Assembly: GCA_900754755.1 (NCBI GenBank)
Contig: CAAEEC010000103.1
Span: forward strand, 1-11,819
Source of the DNA: Clostridia bacterium
GTDB lineage: Bacteria; Bacillota; Clostridia; Christensenellales; Aristaeellaceae
Length of the DNA: 11,819 bases
Direction: 5' to 3'
Both the position numbers and the translations under genes were made by a program. Shown in pieces: positions 1 to 6,383 of the stretch. The notes under the pieces are model-generated. The model was not told where the DNA came from. It worked only from the letters and a program-made list of their open reading frames with translations, and ran no database searches. The stretch's first letter is position 1; each line of letters opens with the position of its first letter.

Positions 1-35
1 CCCGCCGGAAAATTTTCAGCGGGCCCTGGTTTTTT
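1..35. terminator. Hairpin at window edge, possible terminator after the acetyltransferase
   Basis: Arms CCCGC (1-5) and GCGGG (19-23) enclose the palindrome GAAAATTTTC (8-17), giving a GC-clamped hairpin with a small internal loop. Just beyond the right arm on the plus strand lies a T6 run (30-35). On the minus strand this lies 17 nt after the acetyltransferase stop codon, where a terminator is expected, but any U tract for that direction falls outside the window. In the plus direction it could equally end a gene arriving from the left. It is a prediction from base pairing only. Confidence 0.4.
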
Positions 36-39
36 CCCT

Positions 40-687
40 TTACTCGTCCGCCGGAAGGATCTGGTAATCCGCCAGGATCGCTGGCTTGTGCGCCATGCTG
101 TCCGCCTCGGTGAGCTCGCGGATCACCCGGCAGGGATTGCCCGCCGCGAATGTGTTGGCGGGAACATCGCGCGTGACCACGCTGCCCGCGCCGATCACGC
201 AATTGTCCCCGATGGTCACGCCCGGGCAGACCACGACGTTGGCGCCGAACCAGCAGTCCCTGCCAATGTGCACGGGTTTGGCGTAGCACACGCGGCGCGG
301 CACGCCGTCCTTATCGCAAATGGCGCGGCGCTCGTCCGCCAGCATGGGATGCACAGGCGTGACGATGGTGACGTTCGGGCCGAAATTGCAATCGTCGCCG
401 ATGGTCACGAGCGCGTCGTCCTGCACGGTGAAATTGAAATTGATGAACACGCGCTTGCCAATCTTCGTGTGCTTGCCATAGTGGAAATAGATTGGCCCCT
501 GCAGAAAAGTGCCCTCGCCCATTTCGCCGAGCATTTTGTGCAAAATCTCCGCGCGCTTTTCCGTTTCATCCTCATACGTCGCGTTATAATCGTTGTTCAA
601 ATTGTGCGTTGCCAGCTTGATGGCGCGCAATTCCGGCGCGCCGGGCATAAACACAATTCCCGACAAAAGCCTTTCTTCTTCGCGCAT
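40..687 (-). CDS. Sugar O-acetyltransferase, maltose/galactoside acetyltransferase type (left-handed beta-helix)
   Basis: The 215-aa protein is close to the usual length of the MAT/LacA family, cytoplasmic trimers that move an acetyl group from acetyl-CoA to a sugar hydroxyl. An N-terminal Mac-type helical segment (about residues 5-58) precedes hexapeptide repeats (about 75-185), seen in runs such as VTIGDDC, VHIGRDC and VTIGDNCVIGAGSVV. The catalytic histidine expected in the family is H113 in TPVHP, and the AAGNPCRVI motif closes the helix (181-189). The start at 687 is set by a GGGGAGGG ribosome site (695-702) 7 nt upstream. The gene lies 109 bp beyond the fucosidase, after a terminator-like hairpin, with its own promoter, so it is probably a separate unit. 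In sugar loci such enzymes are thought to detoxify non-metabolised sugars; the substrate here is not determinable. The family call is firm. Confidence 0.93.
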   Translation of the reverse strand: MREEERLLSGIVFMPGAPELRAIKLATHNLNNDYNATYEDETEKRAEILHKMLGEMGEGTFLQGPIYFHYGKHTKIGKRVFINFNFTVQDDALVTIGDDCNFGPNVTIVTPVHPMLADERRAICDKDGVPRRVCYAKPVHIGRDCWFGANVVVCPGVTIGDNCVIGAGSVVTRDVPANTFAAGNPCRVIRELTEADSMAHKPAILADYQILPADE

Positions 688-728
688 GGTATATCCCTCC
701 CCAGCAAATCAGTGTGATTTCTCCCCGC

Positions 729-737
729 ATTATACCA
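729..737 (-). promoter_or_regulatory. Extended -10 promoter for the acetyltransferase gene
   Basis: Read on the minus strand, TGGTATAAT is a perfect -10 hexamer (729-734) with the TGn extension (735-737). No good -35 lies at 17 bp; TTGCGC at about 19 bp is the best partner. Extended -10 promoters can work without a strong -35. Start of transcription would be near 722, giving a leader of about 35 nt before the ATG. The upstream side of the promoter overlaps the fucosidase terminator hairpin. Confidence 0.65.
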
Positions 738-738
738 T

Positions 739-775
739 AAAACAGCCGCCCTGGCGCAAAATGCGCTGGGGCGGC
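739..775 (-). terminator. Intrinsic terminator after the fucosidase operon
   Basis: On the minus strand, arms at 775-762 and 758-745 form a 14-position GC-rich stem with 12 pairs and one 2x2 internal loop, closed by a 3-nt loop, followed by TGTTTT (744-739). It starts about 22 nt after the fucosidase stop. The U tract is short, so termination may be partial. The stem reads GCCGCCC on one side and GGGCGGC on the other. Confidence 0.65.
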
Positions 776-796
776 CAGGATTTTTACAAAGTTGCC

Positions 797-2224
797 CTAT
801 TCCACCTCGATGGCCAGGCAGTTGGCGCACTTTGCGGGCAGATTCTCCGGCAACTTGGCGGTGAGCACGCCGAAGTTCTGCGCGAACTCCACATTTCCAT
901 AGCCCAGCAGCCGCACATTGCGCACGGTTTCCGCCACGCTGCGCAATATCGCCGCGCCGCCACCCCGCTGCCCCAGAAGGAACGCGTAGACTGTGTTCCC
1001 CTTTTGGGTATAGCGGATGTCGTAGGGCGTCCAGGCGGTCTTTTCCTCCGTGAAGCCTTTGATCACCACCTGTGTTGGGCCTTCGCCGGACACGCGATAA
1101 GGGCGCGTGCCATAGATGCCTTCCGAGCAGGCGGCAAACCAGTCCGCCAGGGATTCCAGGATGAAGCGCGCCTCGTCGTCGATGGCGCCGTCGGGCCGCT
1201 GGAGTACGTTGAGCAGCATGGTGCCGTTCTTGGAAACGATATCCACCAGCATTTCCACGATGTGTTCCGGCCGCTTGAACGGCGCGCGCGCATCATAGAA
1301 CCAATTGCCAATGCAGGTGTCCGTCTGCCACGGGTCGGCCGCGATGCCGGGAAGCTGGCTCTTTTCGATATCCAGCACGCCCACGCGGTAGATTTCCGGT
1401 CTGCGCTCCTTTTGCGTGTACACCGCGCGGTTTTCGCCGTTGGCGCGGATGGATGTGTTGTACAAATAGGCCACAGCTTCCAGGCCCTTGCTGTAATCCG
1501 GGTTGCCAGTGTGCTCGCCAAAGGGCAGCGCGCCGTCCGTATAGAGCAATTCGGGCTGATACAGGTCGATAATCTCCTTCATCACGCGCAACCAATAGGC
1601 GCGGAATTCCTCGTTTTCCGTGTACCAGGGACTGGCCTGCGTGGTGCCATCCACGTGCTGGTAATTGTCGAAATAGAAATCGCGCCACGCGGGGTCGTTG
1701 CCATCGTAGGGCACGCCCGCGTAGGGGCCGTGGATGTCGCTCATCTTGTTCACGCGCCACCAGGAAAAGGACGCGCCCAAATGCTCCGTAAGGCCGAACG
1801 GCATGCCGTATTTTTTCGCCGCCTGTTTCCACAGGCCGCAAATGTCCTTTTTCGGGCCCACCCGCATGGCGTTCATGCGGTTGATCTGGGAAGGATAGTT
1901 GAAAAAGTGGTCGTGGTGCATGGCTTGGGCCACGAAATAGCGCGCACCCGCTCTGTGATACAGCGCCATCAAACCGTCGGGATCGAAGTTTTCCGCCTTC
2001 CAGAGCGCGCAAATGTCCTTATAGCCGAATTTTGAGGGGTGCCCGTAGTGCCGCAGGTGATACAGATACTGCTCCGTATCCTGGATATACATATTGCGGG
2101 CGTACCAGTCGCCAAACATGGGCACGCTCTGCGGGCCCCAATGGCTCCAGATGCCGAACTTTGCGTCGCGGAACCAATCCGGGCACTGATACTGGAGCAG
2201 CGAATCAAAACTGGCTTCAAACAT
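797..2224 (-). CDS. Alpha-L-fucosidase, glycoside hydrolase family 29
   Basis: GH29 enzymes remove alpha-linked L-fucose from glycans with retention of configuration. The 475-aa protein opens with the family signature FGIWSHWGPQSVP (about 23-35), has the sugar-binding histidine cluster AMHHDHF (101-107) and GPKKDI (123-128), and carries the expected nucleophile D230 in ELLYTDG at the end of a barrel strand. After the TIM barrel (to about 345), a C-terminal beta-sandwich runs to the end (about 375-475). The start at 2224 is preferred over one 24 nt upstream because GGAGGA (2233-2238) sits 8 nt before it; the ATG then overlaps the dehydrogenase end by 8 nt, which suggests translational coupling. 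No signal peptide is visible, so cytoplasmic action on imported oligosaccharides is inferred. The acid/base residue cannot be assigned by eye, and linkage preference is unknown. Confidence 0.93.
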   Translation of the reverse strand: MFEASFDSLLQYQCPDWFRDAKFGIWSHWGPQSVPMFGDWYARNMYIQDTEQYLYHLRHYGHPSKFGYKDICALWKAENFDPDGLMALYHRAGARYFVAQAMHHDHFFNYPSQINRMNAMRVGPKKDICGLWKQAAKKYGMPFGLTEHLGASFSWWRVNKMSDIHGPYAGVPYDGNDPAWRDFYFDNYQHVDGTTQASPWYTENEEFRAYWLRVMKEIIDLYQPELLYTDGALPFGEHTGNPDYSKGLEAVAYLYNTSIRANGENRAVYTQKERRPEIYRVGVLDIEKSQLPGIAADPWQTDTCIGNWFYDARAPFKRPEHIVEMLVDIVSKNGTMLLNVLQRPDGAIDDEARFILESLADWFAACSEGIYGTRPYRVSGEGPTQVVIKGFTEEKTAWTPYDIRYTQKGNTVYAFLLGQRGGGAAILRSVAETVRNVRLLGYGNVEFAQNFGVLTAKLPENLPAKCANCLAIEVE

Positions 2225-3290
2225 GCTTTTTGTCCTCCGTGCCGTCAAACACCACGGCCACCTTGCCGCAGTGGCCGCTGGCCATCAGCGCGTACGCCTC
2301 GCCCGCGTCCTCCAGCGCGAAACGGTGGGTGATGAGCTGATCCGGGTGGATGTTCCAGCGCACGAGCCGCTCCACCAGATCTTCCATGCGCCACAGGCTG
2401 GTGACCCAACTGCCATAAATCGTCTTTTGCCCGTGAATGATATCCGGCGAGGGTTCAAACTTCGCCGTGCCGCCCTCGCCCACAAAGGCGATTTTGCCCC
2501 ATTCGCGCGTGGCGCGGATGGCAAGCGCGCGGCCCGGTTCGCTGGCGCTGGCGTCGAGCGCCTTTTCCACGCCGTGCCCGCCCGTGCACGCGCGCACCTT
2601 TTCCAGCGCGCCGTCCGGAGCGAACGCGTCGTCCACCAGACCCAGCTTCTTCGCCAGCTCGATGCGCTCGGGGTTCACGTCCACGCCCAGCAGCAGATTC
2701 GCACCCATAGCCTTGGCGAGCATCAACGCCGCCAGGCCCACCGGCCCCAGGCCGACCACCAGCACCGCGTCATTTCCTGAACAGCCGATTTTCTCCAAAG
2801 CTTCGTAGACCGTGCCAAACCCGCAGGCCACCTGCGCCCCATCCGCGTAAGTGAGCGGCTCGGGCAAAAACACCAAATCCTTTTCATCCGCCAGGATGTA
2901 GGGCGCCATGCCGCCATCGCGCTGCCAGCCATAGGCCGCGCGATGCTCGCTGGTGCAGGAAATCTGGTAGCCCATGCGGCAATCGTGGCACACGCCACAG
3001 CCGGAAATATGATACACGATCACGCGGTCGCCCTTTTTGAAGCGCTTGAGGCCCGGGCCCTCGGCCACGATCTGCCCGCAAGGTTCGTGCCCGGCGATGG
3101 TGCCGGGGATGTACCCCTCCGCGCCCTTGCCGGTGTGCTCGCGATAGATGCAGCGGATATCGCTGCCGCAAATGGTGGAAGCCATCGTCTTCACCAGCAC
3201 CTGGCCGTGTCCGGGCGTTGGAATGGGAAATTCGCGCAGTTCCACCGTGCTGTTGCCGGGCAAAATTGCCCCCATCATCGTTTCAGCCAT
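2217..3290 (-). CDS. Zinc-dependent medium-chain alcohol/polyol dehydrogenase
   Basis: The 357-aa length is standard for the MDR family, which oxidises alcohols or sugars, or reduces carbonyls, with NAD(P). Catalytic zinc ligands are visible as C41 (ICGSD), H68-E69 (AGHE) and C156 (ACGFGT); the structural zinc lobe has four cysteines, C98, C101, C104 and C112. The Rossmann fold shows GLGPVG (180-185) and an acidic residue, D204, at the end of the second strand, which favours NAD over NADP. The start at 3290 has AGGAGG (3299-3304) 8 nt upstream and overlaps the end of the aldo/keto reductase by 8 nt. Position between a reductase and a fucosidase suggests oxidation of a released sugar or reduction of its breakdown aldehyde; L-fucose dehydrogenase or lactaldehyde/propanediol activity are guesses. 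The family assignment is firm; the substrate is not known. Confidence 0.92.
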   Translation of the reverse strand: MAETMMGAILPGNSTVELREFPIPTPGHGQVLVKTMASTICGSDIRCIYREHTGKGAEGYIPGTIAGHEPCGQIVAEGPGLKRFKKGDRVIVYHISGCGVCHDCRMGYQISCTSEHRAAYGWQRDGGMAPYILADEKDLVFLPEPLTYADGAQVACGFGTVYEALEKIGCSGNDAVLVVGLGPVGLAALMLAKAMGANLLLGVDVNPERIELAKKLGLVDDAFAPDGALEKVRACTGGHGVEKALDASASEPGRALAIRATREWGKIAFVGEGGTAKFEPSPDIIHGQKTIYGSWVTSLWRMEDLVERLVRWNIHPDQLITHRFALEDAGEAYALMASGHCGKVAVVFDGTEDKKHV

Positions 3291-4257
3291 GAATCTTTCC
3301 TCCTATATCCCACAAATCGAGCCATGAGGCGGCTCCTTCCCACAAAAATACCTGCCCCTTGATCAGGCGGCTGTTGCGCTCCACCGAGCGCATGGCGTTC
3401 ATCTCCTCGTCCGTGAGCGGGTCCTCGCACACGGCGCGCAGGTTGGCTAGGGCGTTTTCCGGCTTGCTCGTAAACGGGATGGGCACCTGCCCGCGCTGCG
3501 CCGCCCACTTTACGCAGATCACCGCCGGATGCACGCCGTGCGCCCGGGCGATTTCCCGCACCACGGGCATTTGCGTATCGGCAAAATCCTCTTCCGTGCG
3601 GTCGCGCTCGGGCCGCGCGGGCGAACCGATGGGGCAATAGCCGATGGGCAGAATATCGTTGTCCAGGCAGAATTGAAACAGTTCCCCCTGCTGGAAACAG
3701 GGATGCAGCTCCATTTCATGCACCGCCGGGTGGACGCGCGCGTCGCGCAGGAGCAGCTTAAGCTTGGGAATCGTCATATTCGAAACGCCGATGTGCCGCA
3801 CCAGCCCCCGGTCCACCAAATCTTCCATGGCGCGCCAGGTGCGCAGGAATTCCTCGTGGATGTAGGGCCGGGAATCCGGGTTGCGCGCGTTTCCATCGCA
3901 GCCCGGCGGATGATAATTGGGAAAGGGCCAGTGCACCAGGTAGCAATCCAGATACTCCAGGCGCAAATCGTGCAGCGTTTTTTCGCAGGCCTCCCGCACG
4001 CGACCGTGCATATCGTTCCACAGCTTGCTGAGCACAAAGAGCTCCCCGCGCGGCACCGCGCAATCCACAATCGCTTCCCCGATTTCCGCCTCGTTGCCAT
4101 AGCAGGCGGCGCAGTCCAGATACCGGTAGCCCATCTTCAGGGCCTCGCGCACCACGCTGGCCACGGTTTTTGCGTCCACATGATCCGAACCAAACGTGCC
4201 CAGCCCAATGCCGGGAATCTGCGCGCCGGTATACAACGTTTTCATGGGAACCTTCAT
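3283..4257 (-). CDS. Aldo/keto reductase (AKR superfamily)
   Basis: AKRs are monomeric TIM-barrel NAD(P)H-dependent oxidoreductases acting on aldehydes, ketones and sugars. Numbered from the upstream ATG at 4263, the full catalytic tetrad is visible: D50, Y55 (CAACYGNE), K80 (LSKLW) and H111 (LVHWP). GVSN (about 179-182) and a C-terminal IPFTSKPENALANL-type cofactor segment, where the family has IP-S, complete the pattern. I prefer the second ATG at 4257 (324 aa) because AGGAGG (4265-4270) is then 7 nt away; for the ATG at 4263 it would be only 1 nt away. The ribosome site overlaps the stop codon of the regulator gene, so coupling is likely. Together with the dehydrogenase it forms an oxidoreductase pair inside a fucosidase operon. 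Possible roles are oxidation of L-fucose or D-arabinose type sugars, or reduction of lactaldehyde; nothing in the sequence chooses between them. Confidence 0.92.
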   Translation of the reverse strand: MKVPMKTLYTGAQIPGIGLGTFGSDHVDAKTVASVVREALKMGYRYLDCAACYGNEAEIGEAIVDCAVPRGELFVLSKLWNDMHGRVREACEKTLHDLRLEYLDCYLVHWPFPNYHPPGCDGNARNPDSRPYIHEEFLRTWRAMEDLVDRGLVRHIGVSNMTIPKLKLLLRDARVHPAVHEMELHPCFQQGELFQFCLDNDILPIGYCPIGSPARPERDRTEEDFADTQMPVVREIARAHGVHPAVICVKWAAQRGQVPIPFTSKPENALANLRAVCEDPLTDEEMNAMRSVERNSRLIKGQVFLWEGAASWLDLWDIGGKIHG

Positions 4258-4264
4258 TCGCATT

Positions 4265-4270
4265 CCTCCT
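4265..4270 (-). promoter_or_regulatory. Ribosome binding site deciding the aldo/keto reductase start
   Basis: AGGAGG on the minus strand, overlapping the TGA of the upstream regulator (4270-4272). It is 7 nt from the ATG at 4257 and 1 nt from the ATG at 4263, so the downstream ATG is the likely start. Confidence 0.7.
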
Positions 4271-5205
4271 CACAGCGGCAGTCGAAGGGATTGGATGGGC
4301 GCATCCGGCCGCTCAATGCGCGCAAGGAGCAGCCCGGCTGCCGCGCGGCCCATCTCTTCCATGGGCTGGTTGAGCGAAGTGAGCCGCTCGCTGCACAAAT
4401 CGCCCAGTTCCATCCCGTCAAAGCCCAATACGCGCACGTTCGCCGCGCGCGGATCTCGGAGGCTCAACGCCCCCACCGTCAATTCATGGTTCGCGGCAAA
4501 CACCGCGTCCACACCCGCGTCGAGCAGCGCGCGCATGCCCGCGCCGCCCCCTTCCACCGTGTAATCGCCAGACACAATGGCGGCGGGGGCAAGGCCAGAT
4601 TCCGCGAGCGCCCGCAAAAAGCCCGCCCGGCGCTCCCGCGCCGTCTGCACCGTTTCCGGCCCGGCGATCATGCCCAGCCGGCGAGCGCCGCCCGCAATGG
4701 CCGCGCGTACCATTCGGTACGCGCCCGCCTCGTTTTCAACGAGCACGCTGTCAAAGCACCGTTCATCCATTTCCCGGTCGATGAGCGCCACGGGCATCTT
4801 GCCCGCCGCCCGCAAAATGGCGCGCGCGGCGCCGCCGCTGGGCATCAGCACCAGCCCGTCCGCCATGCGCTCGCGCAGCAGCGCGACCTTTTCCCGCTCC
4901 CGGGCCGCGTCTCCCCCGCTATCCGCCACCAGCACGCTGAATCCGTGTGCTTCCAGCGCGTGCTCCACGCCCTCGATCACGCGCATGCTGAACATGTTGG
5001 AAAGCGCGGGCACGATCACACCCACCAGCATGCTGCGGCCGGTTTTCATGGAGCGCGCCAGCGCGTTGCGCCGGTAGCCCAGGCGCGCGACCGCCGCGTC
5101 GATCCTGCGTTGGTTCTGTTCCTTGAGCACCGCGCCATTCAGATAGCGCGACACCGTGCCCACGGACACGCCCGCTTCCCGCGCCACATCCTTGATGGTT
5201 GGCAT
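4270..5205 (-). CDS. LacI/GalR-family transcriptional regulator
   Basis: This 311-aa protein has the family layout: an N-terminal helix-turn-helix (TIKDVAREAGVS then VGTVSRYLNG, residues 3-24), a hinge region (about 45-60, ending in the family-like MKTGRSMLVGVIVP) and a periplasmic-binding-protein-like effector domain to the end. In the hinge, the position where PurR has the DNA-kinking leucine (ARSL) is methionine here (M53). The ATG at 5205 is preferred to GTG at 5211 because AAGGGGGGTGA is a near-perfect match to the 16S tail and the GTG lies inside it. The gene heads an operon with two oxidoreductases and a fucosidase, and a GAAACGTTTC palindrome sits in its own promoter, so it most likely represses itself and the operon until a sugar from the pathway binds. 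The inducer is unknown; L-fucose or a fucosylated oligosaccharide is a guess from context. Confidence 0.93.
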   Translation of the reverse strand: MPTIKDVAREAGVSVGTVSRYLNGAVLKEQNQRRIDAAVARLGYRRNALARSMKTGRSMLVGVIVPALSNMFSMRVIEGVEHALEAHGFSVLVADSGGDAAREREKVALLRERMADGLVLMPSGGAARAILRAAGKMPVALIDREMDERCFDSVLVENEAGAYRMVRAAIAGGARRLGMIAGPETVQTARERRAGFLRALAESGLAPAAIVSGDYTVEGGGAGMRALLDAGVDAVFAANHELTVGALSLRDPRAANVRVLGFDGMELGDLCSERLTSLNQPMEEMGRAAAGLLLARIERPDAPIQSLRLPL

Positions 5206-5231
5206 ACTCACCCCCCTTTTCCATTATTTTT

Positions 5232-5241
5232 GAAACGTTTC
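5232..5241. promoter_or_regulatory. Putative LacI-family operator GAAACGTTTC
   Basis: A perfect 10-bp palindrome with the central CG typical of LacI/GalR operators. It falls about +5 to +14 relative to the predicted start of the lacI transcript, where a bound repressor would block transcription. Its AAACGTTT core recurs at 9273-9280. Binding by the adjacent regulator is inferred. Confidence 0.7.
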
Positions 5242-5252
5242 TATTTTGAAGT

Positions 5253-5281
5253 ATTATACACCCGCGCTCTTCGCCTGTCAA
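5253..5281 (-). promoter_or_regulatory. Consensus sigma-A promoter of the regulator-fucosidase operon
   Basis: Minus strand: TTGACA (5281-5276), 17-bp spacer, TATAAT (5258-5253). Both hexamers are perfect matches to the vegetative consensus with the optimal spacing. Transcription should begin near 5246, with a leader of about 40 nt to the regulator ATG that contains the operator and the ribosome site. Confidence 0.88.
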
Positions 5282-5301
5282 CAAAAAGCGCGGGATTTTT
5301 T
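5261..5301. terminator. Inverted repeat around the operon promoter; terminator-like on the plus strand
   Basis: CCCGCGCT (5261-5268) and AGCGCGGG (5287-5294) are perfect 8-bp arms with an 18-nt loop. On the plus strand the right arm is followed by A and T6 (5296-5301), the form of an intrinsic terminator, although no plus-strand gene reads into it. On the minus strand the repeat lies right after the DUF368 stop codon and lacks a U tract; its loop holds the -35 box of the next operon. Confidence 0.4.
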
Positions 5302-6136
5302 ATGCCTGCTTCGCGTGCGTCTCCTGCCAAGAGAGCGCATACACGGCCGCAAAGCCGAGCGCGAACGTAACCAGCGAAATCAACAATTCCCATCCCTGAG
5401 GCACGCCCGGGAACACTTCAAAAAGCGAGCCGAGCACAAAGCCCAGGATAATCATGTATGTAGCGCGCGGATGGTTGTCCATAGCGCGCTCCAGGATGCG
5501 CGTAGTGAGCAAAATGCCGGCCACCAGCCCAAGCGCCAGCGGCGCGAGGAAAGCAAAATTGAAATCGGTGAGCGAGCGCGTCAGTTCCTCATACAGCCCC
5601 ATCACCAGCAAAATGTAGGACACGCTGATACCCGGCAGCACCAACGCCACCGAAGCCACCAACCCGGCGATGAGCAGCAGATAGAACGGTGCGTTGCCCG
5701 TGAGCGCGCCCGCGCCCCAGCTTTCGGCGGGGATGAATTCAAACGCCGCTACAATCACCAGCCCCACCAGCGCAAAACCGATATCCTTCCAGGAGTCCGC
5801 GCGCTTCAGCGAAAACGAAGTGATGCCCGATTCCTTGACCATCAGCGGCACGCCGCCCACGACCGCGCCGATGAAAAAATACAAAGTCGGCATGGGAAAG
5901 CGCTCAATCAGCGCCTCCAGCGGCCTGGCAAACAGCGCCATACCCACCAGCGCGCCAGCCACGAACACGCCCAGGAACAAAAGGCTCTCTTTCTTATGTT
6001 TCAAAAATGAACTGATCGAAGCGATTAGTTCATGATAGATGCCCAAAATCATGGCCATCGAACCGCCGCTCACGCCCGGAACCAGCATGGTGCCGCCCAC
6101 AAACAGGCCTTTGAGCGCAATGATCAAATGTTTCAT
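5300..6136 (-). CDS. DUF368 membrane protein, polyprenyl-phosphate transporter type
   Basis: A 278-aa, strongly hydrophobic protein with about eight to ten predicted membrane segments. The N-terminal signature LVPGVSGGSMAMILGIYHEL (18-37) is typical of DUF368 and is echoed in the second half as VLPGISVSYILLVMGLYEEL (167-186), an internal repeat consistent with an inverted-repeat transporter fold. DUF368 proteins (PopT type) have been described as returning undecaprenyl phosphate across the cytoplasmic membrane for reuse in wall and surface-glycan synthesis. The start at 6136 is chosen because GGGGGTGG (6144-6151) lies 7 nt upstream; the longer frame would need TTG at 6163. It has its own good promoter and is followed directly by the promoter of the regulator operon, so it appears to be a housekeeping unit wedged between sugar genes, though readthrough into the operon is possible. 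Confidence 0.9.
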   Translation of the reverse strand: MKHLIIALKGLFVGGTMLVPGVSGGSMAMILGIYHELIASISSFLKHKKESLLFLGVFVAGALVGMALFARPLEALIERFPMPTLYFFIGAVVGGVPLMVKESGITSFSLKRADSWKDIGFALVGLVIVAAFEFIPAESWGAGALTGNAPFYLLLIAGLVASVALVLPGISVSYILLVMGLYEELTRSLTDFNFAFLAPLALGLVAGILLTTRILERAMDNHPRATYMIILGFVLGSLFEVFPGVPQGWELLISLVTFALGFAAVYALSWQETHAKQA

Positions 6137-6180
6137 GAAATTTCCACCCCCGTTTTTGCACAAAAGCGCAGTGTCCCTTT

Positions 6181-6209
6181 ATTGTAAAAAAATGTATGCC
6201 GCAAGTCAA
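6181..6209 (-). promoter_or_regulatory. Promoter of the DUF368 gene
   Basis: Minus strand: TTGACT (6209-6204), 17-bp spacer ending in T6, TACAAT (6186-6181). Each hexamer differs from consensus at one position. The start of transcription would be near 6174, about 38 nt before the ATG. Confidence 0.78.
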
Positions 6210-6268
6210 CGTATTTTTCGTTCCTTGCGCCGAAAGATCCAGCGAACTTCCGCCGTTCCTGGGCAAAT

Positions 6269-6282
6269 AAACGCTTGCGTTT
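6269..6282. promoter_or_regulatory. Inverted repeat over the GH2 -35 box, candidate operator
   Basis: AAACGC-TT-GCGTTT, perfect 6-bp half sites with a 2-bp centre. It covers the -35 hexamer (6275-6280) of the GH2 promoter and lies about 60 bp upstream of the DUF368 -35. It shares AAACG/CGTTT half sites with the two CG-centred palindromes in the window but spaces them differently, so a different protein may bind. Function is inferred only from position and symmetry. Confidence 0.4.
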
Positions 6283-6303
6283 CTGCCGCGCCAATGGTAA
6301 AAT
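6275..6303 (+). promoter_or_regulatory. Promoter of the GH2 gene
   Basis: TTGCGT (6275-6280), 17-bp spacer, TAAAAT (6298-6303), with a TGn extension just before the -10. The start of transcription would be near 6310, giving a leader of about 75 nt to the ATG at 6384. Confidence 0.65.
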
Positions 6304-6366
6304 GGTGACGCATAAAGCTGAATTCAGGGCCGCTCCGGCGCGCTTTGCACGGCCAGCGGCCAACTA

Positions 6367-6375
6367 AGGAGGAGT
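6367..6375 (+). promoter_or_regulatory. Ribosome binding site deciding the GH2 start
   Basis: AAGGAGGAG, 8 nt before the ATG at 6384. It lies inside the longer reading frame that opens with TTG at 6345, so that longer version is unlikely. Confidence 0.85.
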
Positions 6376-6383
6376 TTCACCCC

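Noticed and set aside
593..2035. A 480-codon plus-strand open frame opposite the fucosidase
   Set aside because: Antisense to a clear GH29 gene with conserved motifs; its own sequence is low in recognisable structure.
2225..2248. Longer fucosidase start (eight extra residues)
   Set aside because: The GGAGGA ribosome site lies within these codons and is correctly spaced for the ATG at 2224.
3529..5370. A 613-codon plus-strand open frame opposite the reductase and regulator genes
   Set aside because: His/Arg/Ala-rich shadow of two well-recognised minus-strand genes; arises from codon bias in GC-rich DNA, without domains or a ribosome site.
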